Below, piece after piece: positions 48,893-57,823 of a stretch of 64,000 nucleotides of DNA. The stretch is from JAXDLW01 sp050998755. GTDB taxonomy: Bacteria > Chloroflexota > Dormibacteria > DASZGP01. The stretch spans positions 1-64,000 of the forward strand of contig JBPCPW010000099.1 of NCBI GenBank assembly GCA_050998755.1, read 5' to 3'. The notes below the pieces were generated by a model, which was not told the DNA's origin, made no database searches, and worked only from the letters and a program-made list of their open reading frames with translations. Numbering within the stretch: position 1 is the stretch's first letter; every line of letters starts with the position of its first letter. The translations under genes and the position numbers were made by a program.

Positions 48893-49480
48893 ATGGGACG
48901 TCCCGCGCTCTACGATGCGCCTACCCTGGTGCACGCCGCGCAGCAACTGGCTGCGGCGGGCGGCCCGGGCAGCGTGACGATCGCCGCCGTGGCGATGGCA
49001 ACCGGGGCGCCGGTGGGCTCGATCTACCATCGTTTTGGTTCGCGCGACAGCCTGATGGCCGCGGCCTGGCTTGATGCGCTGGCGGAGTTCCAGGCCGGCT
49101 TCATCGCTACGCTGCATCGATCGGCTCCCCAGCCGGCGCTGGCCGCGGCGCTCTTCACCACCTCCTGGGCCCGCAGCGACGCTACCCGCGCGCGACTGCT
49201 GGTCCTCCACCGGGCGCGGGACTATGGAGCCGGTAGTTGGGGGGACGCGGACCGGGCCAGGGCGCGGCTGCTGTCCGACGACCTGGAGGCGGCGCTGGCC
49301 GCCTTCTGCCTGCAGCAACTGGGGGGGACTGGAGGTGAACAGCGCCGCCTCGCTACCTTTGCGCTTCTTGACCTGCCGTACGCCGCGGTCCGGCGGTACC
49401 TGGCGGCCGGGATCACTCCGCCGGCCGAGGTCGACGGCTACCTGGCGACGGCAGTGTCCGGCCTGCTGCCCCACGGCTAG
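48893..49480 (+). CDS. TetR/AcrR-family transcriptional regulator
   Basis: A 195-residue regulator. The N-terminal HTH is GSVTIAAVAMATGAPVGSIY, followed by HRFGSRDSLMAAAWLDAL; the remaining helices form the ligand domain. It is divergent from the acyl-CoA dehydrogenase-like gene, with 66 bases between starts that hold TAGAAT (48876-48881) and TATCGT promoter-like sites. It is a likely local repressor responding to a CoA thioester or related compound, which is inference from position. Confidence 0.87.
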   Translation: MGRPALYDAPTLVHAAQQLAAAGGPGSVTIAAVAMATGAPVGSIYHRFGSRDSLMAAAWLDALAEFQAGFIATLHRSAPQPALAAALFTTSWARSDATRARLLVLHRARDYGAGSWGDADRARARLLSDDLEAALAAFCLQQLGGTGGEQRRLATFALLDLPYAAVRRYLAAGITPPAEVDGYLATAVSGLLPHG

Positions 49481-49525
49481 ACTCAAGCTTCCCCACCCCC
49501 ACGGCCCACCAGAGGAGATTTCGAG

Positions 49526-50704
49526 TTGGAAGAAGCGGTCATTCTCAGCGCCACACGGACCCCCGTCGGCACGTTCAATGGCTCTTTCGCCGAGGTCCCC
49601 GCGGTCGAGCTTGGTCAACTGGTCATCGCCGAGGCGTTGCGCCGGGCAGGGGTTCCCGCCGAGGTCCTCAGCGAGGTCCTGATGGGTAACGTGCTGAGCG
49701 CGGGCCTGGGCATGAACCCAGCCCGCCAGGCATCGATCTTCGCCGGGGTGCCGGACCACGTCCCCGCCACCACCATCAACAAGGTTTGCGGGAGCGGCCT
49801 CAAGACCGTCGCGCTGGCGGCCCAGGCGATCCGCGCCGGCGATGGCGAGGTGATCGTCGCCGGCGGCCTGGAGAACATGAGCCGCGCGCCCTACCTGCTG
49901 CAGAAGGCGCGCACCGGCTACCGCATGGGCAACGCCGAAGTGATCGACGAGATGATCCTTGATGGCCTCTGGGACGCGTTCGACAACTGCCACATGGGCA
50001 TCACGGCAGAGAACGTGGCCAAGGACTTCGAGGTCTCGCGCCAGGACCAGGATGAGTTCGCCTCCCGTTCGCAGAAACTGGCCGGCGCGGCGATCGCCGC
50101 CGGTGCCTTCAAGCGGGAGATCACCCCGGTGACCGTGAAGGGCCGTAAGGGAGACACCGTGGTCGAGATCGATGAGCACCCCCGGGCGACCGACATGGAG
50201 AAGCTGGGGGCGCTCAAACCCGCGTTCCAGAAGGACGGCGGGGTCACCGCCGGCAACGCGTCCGGGATCAATGACGGGGCGGCCGCACTGGTCATCGCCA
50301 GCGCGTCCCGCGCCGCGGCCGAGGGCTGGAGGCCGATCGCAAAAATCAGGGGATATGCCTCAGTGGGTGTCGCGCCGCGGATCATGGGCATCGGCCCGGC
50401 GCCGGCCACGCGGGCGGTGCTCAAGAAGGCGGGCATGTCAATTGGCGACATCGACCTATTTGAGCTGAACGAAGCCTTTGCGGCGCAGTCCGTCGCGGTT
50501 GCCCGGGACCTGGCGGTCCCCGAGGACAAGATCAACGTGCGTGGCGGGGCGATCGCCATCGGCCACCCGATTGGCGCCAGCGGTGCACGCATTCTGACAA
50601 CGCTGCTGCACGCGATGGAGGATCTCGACAAGCAGACAGGCCTGGCGGCGCTGTGCATCGGCGGCGGTCAGGGCATCGCAATGGTCGTCGAACGGCTCAA
50701 CTGA
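49526..50704 (+). CDS. Acetyl-CoA acetyltransferase (thiolase)
   Basis: Thiolase II, 392 residues, which condenses two acetyl-CoA to acetoacetyl-CoA or works in reverse. The acyl-accepting cysteine is C88 in NKVCGSGLKTVALA, the histidine is in GGAIAIGHPIGASGAR, and the second cysteine is in LCIGGGQGIAM. The TTG start follows AGAGGAG. Together with the 3-hydroxybutyryl-CoA dehydrogenase at 19228 and Ccr it can supply the ethylmalonyl-CoA pathway, or it may serve beta-oxidation. Confidence 0.93.
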   Translation: MEEAVILSATRTPVGTFNGSFAEVPAVELGQLVIAEALRRAGVPAEVLSEVLMGNVLSAGLGMNPARQASIFAGVPDHVPATTINKVCGSGLKTVALAAQAIRAGDGEVIVAGGLENMSRAPYLLQKARTGYRMGNAEVIDEMILDGLWDAFDNCHMGITAENVAKDFEVSRQDQDEFASRSQKLAGAAIAAGAFKREITPVTVKGRKGDTVVEIDEHPRATDMEKLGALKPAFQKDGGVTAGNASGINDGAAALVIASASRAAAEGWRPIAKIRGYASVGVAPRIMGIGPAPATRAVLKKAGMSIGDIDLFELNEAFAAQSVAVARDLAVPEDKINVRGGAIAIGHPIGASGARILTTLLHAMEDLDKQTGLAALCIGGGQGIAMVVERLN

Positions 50705-50767
50705 CCCGCGCGCGGGTGCCGATACAATTCTTCGCGGTTTGCCGGCTCGGGTTCAGGAGGACATAGG

Positions 50768-51616
50768 TTGCGCAGGGTGATGCTGCTGGGAGCGCTGGCT
50801 CTCTTTCTGGCCGGCTGTTCCACGGAATCCGCACTCCCGCAGACGGACATCGCCCCCTTCAAGAATGACCCCCGGGTGGCAGTCGAGCTGGCGTCGATTA
50901 ACGGTGCCAATGTCACGGTGAACATCAGCGCCACCAACTTCAAGGCCATCGACCCGGCCACAGCCACCAGCACCCATGTGTACGGTGAGGGCCACTACCA
51001 CCTCTTCCTTGATGTCCCGCCGACGGCACCCGGGGAGATCACACCGCACGCCCCGGGCATTTACCACACGCCCGAGAGCACCTACACCATCCGCGATGTC
51101 AAGGACGGTCACCATCACCTCAGCGTGGTCCTCGGCTTCAGCGACCACACGCCATACCAGGACGTCGCGCAGCGGGGCACCGCGGTGTTCGGGGCGATTG
51201 CCTCGATCGACTTCGTGACTGGTTCAGGCGCCACCAAGGTCACGGCTCCGCCGCCCAGCGCCACGCCGTCGGCAGCACCCAGCTCGGCCGCGTCTGTGCC
51301 GTCCGCCTCTGCGCCGGCCGCGTCTGCGCCCGCCACCGCATCCGGCGGCAGCACCACCAGCGTCAAGATCGTCGCCGACGCGACAAATGGTGGCGCCTAC
51401 AACCCCGGCTCGGTCAGCGTGGCCGTCGGGGGCACCGTCGAGTGGACCTGGGAGGACGACAGCGCGTCGCACACCGTGACCGCCGAGGACGGCAAGTTCG
51501 ACTCCGGCCTGCAGTCCAAGGGTCAGAAGTTCAGCCAGACCTTCAAGGCAGCGGGGACCTACAAATACAAGTGCTCGGTCCATCCGCAGATGCTCGGCAC
51601 GGTGACCGTCAAGTGA
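50768..51616 (+). CDS. Lipoprotein with DUF4399-like domain and cupredoxin domain
   Basis: A 282-residue lipoprotein. The signal peptide ends in the lipobox LAGC with lipid-carrying C17. A first domain (YHLFLDVPPTAPGE and KDGHHHLSVVLGF) is His-rich and DUF4399-like. An Ala/Ser/Pro linker of about 45 residues leads to a plastocyanin-like cupredoxin. Its type 1 copper ligands appear as H in SASHTVTAEDG and C, H and M in YKCSVHPQMLG. It probably carries electrons or copper outside the cell. TTG 50768 follows AGGAGG; GTG 50777 is an alternative. It is coupled to a small membrane protein. Confidence 0.85.
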   Translation: MRRVMLLGALALFLAGCSTESALPQTDIAPFKNDPRVAVELASINGANVTVNISATNFKAIDPATATSTHVYGEGHYHLFLDVPPTAPGEITPHAPGIYHTPESTYTIRDVKDGHHHLSVVLGFSDHTPYQDVAQRGTAVFGAIASIDFVTGSGATKVTAPPPSATPSAAPSSAASVPSASAPAASAPATASGGSTTSVKIVADATNGGAYNPGSVSVAVGGTVEWTWEDDSASHTVTAEDGKFDSGLQSKGQKFSQTFKAAGTYKYKCSVHPQMLGTVTVK

Positions 51617-51804
51617 GGCGCAGCCCGATGCTGATGCTCGGCTTGGTCGTCGCGGCCGTGGTGCTCATCGTCCTCGGCGTGGCCTTCCAACTCGGGATGT
51701 TCTTCCCCAAGCACCACACGCTGTCGAACCACGCGATCCTGGCATGGGTCCTGGCGGTAGCCTGCCTGGTCGGCGCCTCCTTCTCTCGGCCGGAGCGGAC
51801 CTAG
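51613..51804 (+). CDS. Small two-span membrane protein
   Basis: A 63-residue protein whose GTG start overlaps the stop of the cupredoxin lipoprotein (GTGA). It has two hydrophobic spans (LMLGLVVAAVVLIVLGVAF and AILAWVLAVACLVGASF) separated by FFPKHHTLSNH. I do not recognise the family. The coupling and the His pair between spans make an accessory role for the copper protein possible. Its stop overlaps the convergent uppP stop. Confidence 0.65.
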   Translation: MRRSPMLMLGLVVAAVVLIVLGVAFQLGMFFPKHHTLSNHAILAWVLAVACLVGASFSRPERT

Positions 51805-52664
51805 CGGGCGAAGAGCAGGCCGATGGTGCCCAGGACGGCGCAATAGATGGCGAAGGGCCAGAGGCGGCCGGACTGGAAGTAGCGCAGCAGGAAGCGGACG
51901 CTGAGGTAGGCCGTGATGCCCGCGACCACCGCCCCCGCGAGGTAGGTCGGCAGGTGCGCGCCGGCGCCGGATGTAAAGAGGCTTGGGACCTCCAGGAGGC
52001 CCGCGGCGAGGATCAGCGGGGTGGCCAGCAGGAAGCTGAAGCGGGCCGTCGCCTCGTAGCCCAGCCCGGACAGGAGCCCAGCGGTGATCGTGGTGCCCGA
52101 GCGGGAGATCCCCGGTAGTAGGGCCAGACCCTCCGACGCGCCGATCACCACCGCCTGGCCATAACCCAGGTTGATCTCCTCGCGGGAACCCGCCTCGCCG
52201 GCAGCCTGCGGCCGATCCGAAGCCGCGGCCTGGCGGCGTCGAAGGGACTCGCCCCCGGCCATGATCACAGCGTTGACGAGGAGAAACACGGCGGCAAAGC
52301 GCGGGCTGGAGAACAGCTTCTTCAGCTCGCTCTCGAAGAACACCCCAAGGATCCCGGGAGGGAGTGTGCCGAGGAACAGCAGCATCGCCAGTTTCTCGTT
52401 GGGGTCTGCCCCCACGCGGCCGCGAACAGCCGCCCTGATGAAGGCCGCGATCAGCCGCGGCCAGTCCTGGCGAAATACGAATAGAAGCGCCATTGCGGTG
52501 CCCAGGTGCAGCAGGACGATGTAGGGCAGGAAGGTCGGGTCGCGCTGGTCGTAGTGCCATCCAAGCAGCTTCGGCAGCAGTACCGCGTGACCCAGGCTGC
52601 TCACGGGAAAGAGCTCCGTGGCGCCCTGGAGAAACCCCAGGAAGAGGGCTTGCCAGAGGCTCAT
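51801..52664 (-). CDS. uppP: Undecaprenyl-diphosphatase
   Basis: BacA-type membrane phosphatase that recycles undecaprenyl diphosphate for cell-wall synthesis. The 287-residue protein has about eight spans. The first active-site motif is LQGATELFPVSSLGHAVL near the N-terminus, and the second is LLPGISRSGTTITAGL. The ATG at 52664 is supported by TACCTT ending eight bases upstream; longer upstream reading is low-complexity. Function is secure. Confidence 0.93.
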   Translation of the reverse strand: MSLWQALFLGFLQGATELFPVSSLGHAVLLPKLLGWHYDQRDPTFLPYIVLLHLGTAMALLFVFRQDWPRLIAAFIRAAVRGRVGADPNEKLAMLLFLGTLPPGILGVFFESELKKLFSSPRFAAVFLLVNAVIMAGGESLRRRQAAASDRPQAAGEAGSREEINLGYGQAVVIGASEGLALLPGISRSGTTITAGLLSGLGYEATARFSFLLATPLILAAGLLEVPSLFTSGAGAHLPTYLAGAVVAGITAYLSVRFLLRYFQSGRLWPFAIYCAVLGTIGLLFAR

Positions 52665-52768
52665 GGCGGGCAAAGGTAGCACAGCCCCGCCGCCACGCCC
52701 GGCGCCTGGGGCGCGCGGAGCGGTCGACATTCCCGGAGGCAGTCCGAGGGCTGACAGGGGGCCGCCGG

Positions 52769-52774
52769 TAGACT
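52769..52774 (+). promoter_or_regulatory. Putative -10 element of peptidase-heme operon (TAGACT)
   Basis: TAGACT ends eight bases before GTG 52783, with TTG 52780 also possible. It would drive the peptidase, hemE and hemH as one transcript. Confidence 0.45.
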
Positions 52775-52782
52775 TGGCGTTG

Positions 52783-55383
52783 GTGTCAATTGAACATGCG
52801 GACCACTCCGCCTCCGGGCGGACGGAGCGCTGTGGCGGTGGCGGCGGCGCGACCCGAAACGGCCCGGGACGACGGACTTTCGGCTTTGATGGGACTGAGC
52901 CCAAGTACCCGCCGGACCGCTTTGCCGACATCCTCCACATCCGCCTCGAACTACGCGTGGACCCGCGTCTTCGGACCCTGACCGGGGTGGCCACGCATCG
53001 CCTGAGGCCGGTCGCGCAGGCCCTGAAGAAGCTCCCCCTGAAGCTCGAGGAGTTGACCGTTGACAGCGTCACGATGGGCGGCAAGCAACTGGATTTCCAC
53101 CATGAGGGCGGCGTCCTGGACATCCGTTTCAAACCCGCCATCGCCGTGGGCCGCGAGGTCGAGGTGAGCATCGCCTACCACGGCTCGCCGCGGACCGGGC
53201 TGAACTTCACCGGCCCCGACAAGGACTACCCGGAACGTCCGTACCAGGCCTGGTCCCAGGGCCAGGACGAGTACGCTCGCTTCTGGTTCCCGAACCACGA
53301 TTTCCCCAACCAGCGCCAGACCACCGAGGTCATCGTCGAGACACCCGGCGAGTTCCAGACGGTGAGCAACGGCTCGCTGGTATCAGTTGAGACACAGGGC
53401 AAATGGAAACGCTGGCACTGGCTCCAGGAGGTGCCCCACGTCAGCTACCTGGTCAGCCTCGTCGTCGGCCAATTCGAGGTGTGGGAGGAGACCGCCGAAG
53501 GGACCCCGCTGCAGTACTACGTGCCCCCGGGAAGGGTCGCCGACGGTCACCGGGCCTTCGACGAAACGCCGGCGATGCTGCGCATCCTCAGTGAACTGGC
53601 GGGCACCCCATATCCGTACGTGAAGTACGCCTCGGTGGTCGTTCAGGACTTCACCTGGGGCGGTATGGAGAACACCTCTGCCACCACCTACATCGACGAC
53701 CTCCTGCCAGATGCCCGCGGCGCCGCCGACTACGACTCGGGGCGGCTGGTCTCGCACGAGCTCGCGCACCAGTGGTTCGGCGACCTCCTCACCTGTCGCG
53801 ACTGGGCCCACGCCTGGCTCAACGAGGGCTTCGCCACCTATGCGTGGCCGTATTACGCGGAACACGCGTACGGGATCGACGAGGCGCAGCGGTTGCACCT
53901 CACCCACGCTGACGAGTATTTCGCCGAGGACCGAGAGTACCGCCGGCCGATCGTCGCCCGCACCTACACCGAGCCTTACGAGCTCTTCGACGTTCACACC
54001 TACGAGAAGGGCGCCTGGGTGCTGTGGATGCTGCGGCACGTGCTTGGCGAGCAACAGTTCAACGCCGGGGTCCAGGAGTACGTCAGGCGCCACAGCCGTG
54101 GCCTGGTGGTCACCGAGGACCTGGTGCGCGCCATGGAGGACACCAGCGGGAGGAGCCTGGGCTGGTTCTTCGACCAGTGGATATACGGAGGCGGCCACCC
54201 CGAGTTCAAGGTGGCGTACCGCTGGGATGACGACAGCCGAACCGCGCACCTCTCGGTCAGCCAGGAGCAGAAGGTGGACGCGGTGACCCACGTGTTCCGC
54301 ATGCCGGTACAGCTGGCCTTTGGGATGCGTGGCGGAAAGTGCGAGGTCCGCGAGGTGGAGGTGGGTGCTCACGGACCAGAGGACGGCTTCACCTTCACCC
54401 TCCCGGCACGGCCCTCGTGGGTGCGTTTCGACGAGGGCAACCGGGTCCTCAAGAAACTGGAATTCGATCGGCCTGAGGAACTGCTGCTCAACCAGTTGAA
54501 GGACGACGAGATGACCGGGCGGGTGGAAGCCGCGCTGCAGCTGGGTCGGAAGGGGACGCCCAGGGCTGTCGACGCCCTCGCCACGGCGCTGGAGGAGGAT
54601 CTCTTCTGGTTCGTGCAGGCGGCCGCGGCGAGGGCCCTCGGCATCGCCCAGGGAGAAACGGCCTGCGCGGCGCTCCTGAAGGCGCTGGCCCATCCGCACT
54701 CCCGCGTCCGCACCGCCGTGGCCGGGGCGCTTGGTGCGTTCACCGGGCACGACGAGGTCATCCCTCGACTGCTGCGAACCCTGGCGCGCGACCGGTCCTA
54801 CACGGCAGCAGGCGCTGCGGCGAACTCGCTGGGTCGACTGGGCGCCCGCAGCGCGGTACCCGAACTGGAGAAGGCACTGGACCGCCCTTCCCATCGAAAT
54901 ACGCTGGCCGCCGGGGCGCTTCGTGGCCTCGCCGAGCTTCGCGACCCGGCGCTGTTGGGGACGATCCTGGCGCAGGCGCGCCCTGGGCGCGAGGAGCGCC
55001 TGCGGGCGCAGGCACTGGTTTCGGCCGCTCGGCTGGCTCGGACGACCACGCGCGAGCAGCGCGACGAGGTCCGCCGCGTGGCCGAGCAGAGCCTGCGCGA
55101 CCCGCTCTATTTCGTCCGGCGCGGGGCACTGATCAGCCTGGAGACCCTTGGTGACGTGGAGGCGATCCCGGCACTGCGCGCGACGGTCGACCGCGACGTG
55201 GAGGGTGCGGTGCGCTACGAGGCTCGGGTGGCCATCGAGAACCTGCAGCGCGGCACCACCCGGGAGCATGAGCTGACCGGGGTGCGCGAGGACCTGGATG
55301 AGCTGCGTCGCGGCAACCATGATCTGCGCGACAAGGTGGCAAAGCTCGAGTCGACCTTGAAGAAGGGTCGTAGCGGCAGATGA
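52783..55383 (+). CDS. M1-family aminopeptidase with C-terminal HEAT repeats
   Basis: Zinc metallopeptidase of 866 residues. It has the N-terminal beta domain, the exopeptidase motif WGGMENTSATTY, and the zinc site HELAHQWFGD (H325, E326, H329) with E348 in NEGFATY. After the catalytic domain, about residues 565-835 form HEAT-like helical repeats (for example FVQAAAARALGIAQ and VRTAVAGALGAFTGHD) and the protein ends in a coiled coil. This two-part layout occurs in several high-GC bacteria. The stop overlaps the hemE start (ATGA). The first 45 residues are low-complexity, so the exact start (GTG 52783) is uncertain. Confidence 0.88.
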   Translation: MSIEHADHSASGRTERCGGGGGATRNGPGRRTFGFDGTEPKYPPDRFADILHIRLELRVDPRLRTLTGVATHRLRPVAQALKKLPLKLEELTVDSVTMGGKQLDFHHEGGVLDIRFKPAIAVGREVEVSIAYHGSPRTGLNFTGPDKDYPERPYQAWSQGQDEYARFWFPNHDFPNQRQTTEVIVETPGEFQTVSNGSLVSVETQGKWKRWHWLQEVPHVSYLVSLVVGQFEVWEETAEGTPLQYYVPPGRVADGHRAFDETPAMLRILSELAGTPYPYVKYASVVVQDFTWGGMENTSATTYIDDLLPDARGAADYDSGRLVSHELAHQWFGDLLTCRDWAHAWLNEGFATYAWPYYAEHAYGIDEAQRLHLTHADEYFAEDREYRRPIVARTYTEPYELFDVHTYEKGAWVLWMLRHVLGEQQFNAGVQEYVRRHSRGLVVTEDLVRAMEDTSGRSLGWFFDQWIYGGGHPEFKVAYRWDDDSRTAHLSVSQEQKVDAVTHVFRMPVQLAFGMRGGKCEVREVEVGAHGPEDGFTFTLPARPSWVRFDEGNRVLKKLEFDRPEELLLNQLKDDEMTGRVEAALQLGRKGTPRAVDALATALEEDLFWFVQAAAARALGIAQGETACAALLKALAHPHSRVRTAVAGALGAFTGHDEVIPRLLRTLARDRSYTAAGAAANSLGRLGARSAVPELEKALDRPSHRNTLAAGALRGLAELRDPALLGTILAQARPGREERLRAQALVSAARLARTTTREQRDEVRRVAEQSLRDPLYFVRRGALISLETLGDVEAIPALRATVDRDVEGAVRYEARVAIENLQRGTTREHELTGVREDLDELRRGNHDLRDKVAKLESTLKKGRSGR

Positions 55384-56453
55384 CCACCGCTGCCGCCGCC
55401 GGGACCATGACCGGCGAGGAGCGCTTCCTGGCGGCGTGCCGCCGGGAGGAGGTTGACCGGACCCCGGTCTGGTTCATGCGGCAGGCTGGTCGTTGCCTGC
55501 AGGAGTACCGCGAACTGCGTCAGAAGTACGACATCCTCACCATGACCCGGACGCCGGAACTCTGCGCCCAGGTCACGATGATGCCGGTCAACACCTTCGG
55601 GGTCGACGCGGCCGTCCTCTACGCCGACATCATGCTGCCCCTCGACGGTATGGGCGTCCCATTTTCAATTGACCCCGGGGTCGGCCCGATCATCCATCAG
55701 CCGGTGCGGACCGCGGCCCAGGTTGACGCGCTGCGCATCATCCCCGCGGAGGAGGCCACGCCACATCTATTCCAGACCATCCGGATGCTCGCCGGCGAGC
55801 TGGCGGGCAAGACCGCCCTGATCGGGTTCGCCGGGGCGCCTTTCACCGTCGCCTCGTACATGATCGAGGGTCGCCCGACCAAGGAGTTCGGCCGCTGCAA
55901 GGGCCTGATGTACAGCGAGCCGAAGACCTGGCACCGTTTGATGGAGACGCTCACCGAGGTCACCATCAGGTACCTGCGGGCCCAGGCCGAGGCCGGCGCC
56001 CAGGTGGTGCAGCTATTTGACAGCTGGGTCGGGGCGCTGGGCCGGCTGGAGTACGAAGAGTATGTCCTGCCCTACAGCCGGCGGATCTTCGAGGCCCTCC
56101 AGGGCACGGTTCCGACGATCCACTTCGGGACGTCCACCGCTCACCTGCTGGAGCAGATGGCTTCAGCCGGGAGCGACCTGATGAGCGTGGACTGGCGGAT
56201 TCCTCTCGACGAGGCCTGGGCGCGCGCGGGCCACGACCGCGGCATCCAGGGCAACCTCGACCCGACCGTCATGATGGCACCATTCGAGGTGGTCGAACGC
56301 GAGGCTCGCAAGGTGCTCGACCGTGCCGGTGGGCGGCCGGGCCACATCTTCAACCTCGGGCACGGCGTCCTGGCGGACACGCCGTCCGACAACCTTGCCC
56401 GGCTTCGTGAGCTGGTGCACCAGGTGTCGGCGCGCGAGGCGGCGACGGCATGA
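55380..56453 (+). CDS. hemE: Uroporphyrinogen decarboxylase
   Basis: Converts uroporphyrinogen III to coproporphyrinogen III. The 357-residue protein has the substrate-arginine motif TPVWFMRQAGRCLQEYR, the catalytic aspartate region YADIMLPLDGMG, GFAGAPFTVASYMIEG, and the C-terminal FNLGHGVLADT. It is coupled by ATGA overlaps to the M1 peptidase upstream and the ferrochelatase downstream. The other late heme genes are not here. Confidence 0.94.
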   Translation: MTTAAAAGTMTGEERFLAACRREEVDRTPVWFMRQAGRCLQEYRELRQKYDILTMTRTPELCAQVTMMPVNTFGVDAAVLYADIMLPLDGMGVPFSIDPGVGPIIHQPVRTAAQVDALRIIPAEEATPHLFQTIRMLAGELAGKTALIGFAGAPFTVASYMIEGRPTKEFGRCKGLMYSEPKTWHRLMETLTEVTIRYLRAQAEAGAQVVQLFDSWVGALGRLEYEEYVLPYSRRIFEALQGTVPTIHFGTSTAHLLEQMASAGSDLMSVDWRIPLDEAWARAGHDRGIQGNLDPTVMMAPFEVVEREARKVLDRAGGRPGHIFNLGHGVLADTPSDNLARLRELVHQVSAREAATA

Positions 56454-57406
56454 CGACCGGGCTGGTGCTGATGACCTATGGGTCGGCACAGACCGGCGAC
56501 GAGGTCCCTGCGTACATGGCCAGCGTCCGCGGCGGACGGCCCGCCCCCGACGAATTGGTCGAGGAGTTCCGGCGGCGTTACGAGCTGATCGGCTTCTCCC
56601 CGCTGGTGCGCATAACCCAGGCTCAGGGACACGCGCTGCAGGAGTTGCTCGACGAGCGCGAGGGCCGGGGTGCCTACCGGACGGAGGTCGGCATGCTCCA
56701 TTCCGAACCGCGCATCGAGGCCGCGGTTCGGCGCCTAGCCGCGGCCCGCGTCGATCGCCTCATCGGCGTGGTCCTCTCCCCGCAGTGGTCACCGATCATC
56801 ATGGGCGGCTATACCCGGGCGTTTGAGGCCGCGGCCGAGGCTCACCTCCCCGGTATCCCGCGCCGGCTCGCAGGCCCCTGGCACGAGCTCCCGGAGTTTT
56901 TGGATTCCCTGGCGGGAAGGGTCAGGGAGGCGCTCGGCAGGTTCACGCCCGAGCAGCGTTCACAGCTGGCGATAATGCTCACCGCGCACAGCCTCCCGGA
57001 GTCGGTGGTGCAGCGGGAACCTGCCTACCTGGAGCAGATCATGACCACCGTCCGCGCCGTGGCAGACCGCTCCGGGCTGACTGAGGGCGAGTGGGAATTC
57101 GCCTACCAGAGCGCGGGCCACAGCCCTGAACCCTGGCTGACACCCGACCTCAAGGACCTCCTCCCGCGCCACCACGCGGCCGGCAAGACGGACGTGCTGG
57201 TGGTGCCCGTACAGTTCCTCGCGGACCACCTCGAAATACTCTTCGACATCGACATTGCCGCGAAAGAGGAGGCGGAGAGCGAAGGGCTGCGCTTCAACCG
57301 GATCGAACTCCTCAACACGTCACCGGGCTTCATCGCCGCGCTGGCCGCCGTGGTCCTGCGCGAACAACGCCTGCTCTCCGGCGCTGAGGCGGCCCTCACC
57401 AGCTGA
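56450..57406 (+). CDS. hemH: Ferrochelatase (heme or coproporphyrin type)
   Basis: Inserts iron into a porphyrin. The 318-residue protein shows VLMTYGSAQTGDEVPAYM, LSPQWSPIIMGGY, the catalytic histidine in LTAHSLPESVV, and the acidic metal path in FLADHLEILFDIDIAAKEE. The size and lack of a C-terminal extension fit the soluble type found in monoderm-like lineages, where the substrate is often coproporphyrin III (CpfC). No hemQ or hemY is present to decide. ATGA overlap with hemE. Confidence 0.9.
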   Translation: MTTGLVLMTYGSAQTGDEVPAYMASVRGGRPAPDELVEEFRRRYELIGFSPLVRITQAQGHALQELLDEREGRGAYRTEVGMLHSEPRIEAAVRRLAAARVDRLIGVVLSPQWSPIIMGGYTRAFEAAAEAHLPGIPRRLAGPWHELPEFLDSLAGRVREALGRFTPEQRSQLAIMLTAHSLPESVVQREPAYLEQIMTTVRAVADRSGLTEGEWEFAYQSAGHSPEPWLTPDLKDLLPRHHAAGKTDVLVVPVQFLADHLEILFDIDIAAKEEAESEGLRFNRIELLNTSPGFIAALAAVVLREQRLLSGAEAALTS

Positions 57407-57472
57407 GGATGAGGCGAGAGCTGCCGGGTTATCAGGAGGCACCAGGCGTGAGGCTGTCAATATCTGCGTACC

Positions 57473-57811
57473 ATGAATAGGCTGGCAGAGACGCCGAGGA
57501 TCCGGTGCGAGGCCACGCCGAACGCCATCGACAAATCGACCATCGTGCGGTTGCCTGCGAAGGCCAGCGCCAAGCTGCCTTCGCGAGGGCAGGTGGCAGT
57601 ACGCGGAAAAATCAATGGCCACGCTTTCAAGACGGTCCTTGAACCCGACGGTTCGCGAGGCCATTGGATGAGGGTTGACAGAGAACTGCAAAAGACCGCT
57701 GGGGTGAGCGCGGGCGACACCGCGACGATCGAAATTGAGCCGATCACGGAGTGGCCGGAACCCGACCTTCCGAAGGATCTCGAGCCGTCTCCCGGGAGGT
57801 TTCGGCCGTAG
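57473..57811 (+). CDS. DUF1905-domain protein
   Basis: A 112-residue protein with the DUF1905 pattern: the strand VRLPAKASAKLPSRGQVAV, GKINGHAFKTVLEPDG, HWMRVDRELQKTAG and the closing strand of a beta-barrel, DTATIEIEPI. Family members often accompany YdeI-like domains; the function is unknown. TATCTG ends six bases before the ATG. It stands alone between hemH and the lipoprotein genes. Confidence 0.75.
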   Translation: MNRLAETPRIRCEATPNAIDKSTIVRLPAKASAKLPSRGQVAVRGKINGHAFKTVLEPDGSRGHWMRVDRELQKTAGVSAGDTATIEIEPITEWPEPDLPKDLEPSPGRFRP

Positions 57812-57823
57812 CCGCCGGGCGCC

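Noticed and set aside
53383..55320. Long antisense frame across the M1 peptidase (about 645 codons)
   Set aside because: It is a shadow of a gene with clear zinc-site and HEAT motifs; its own translation has no recognisable domain.
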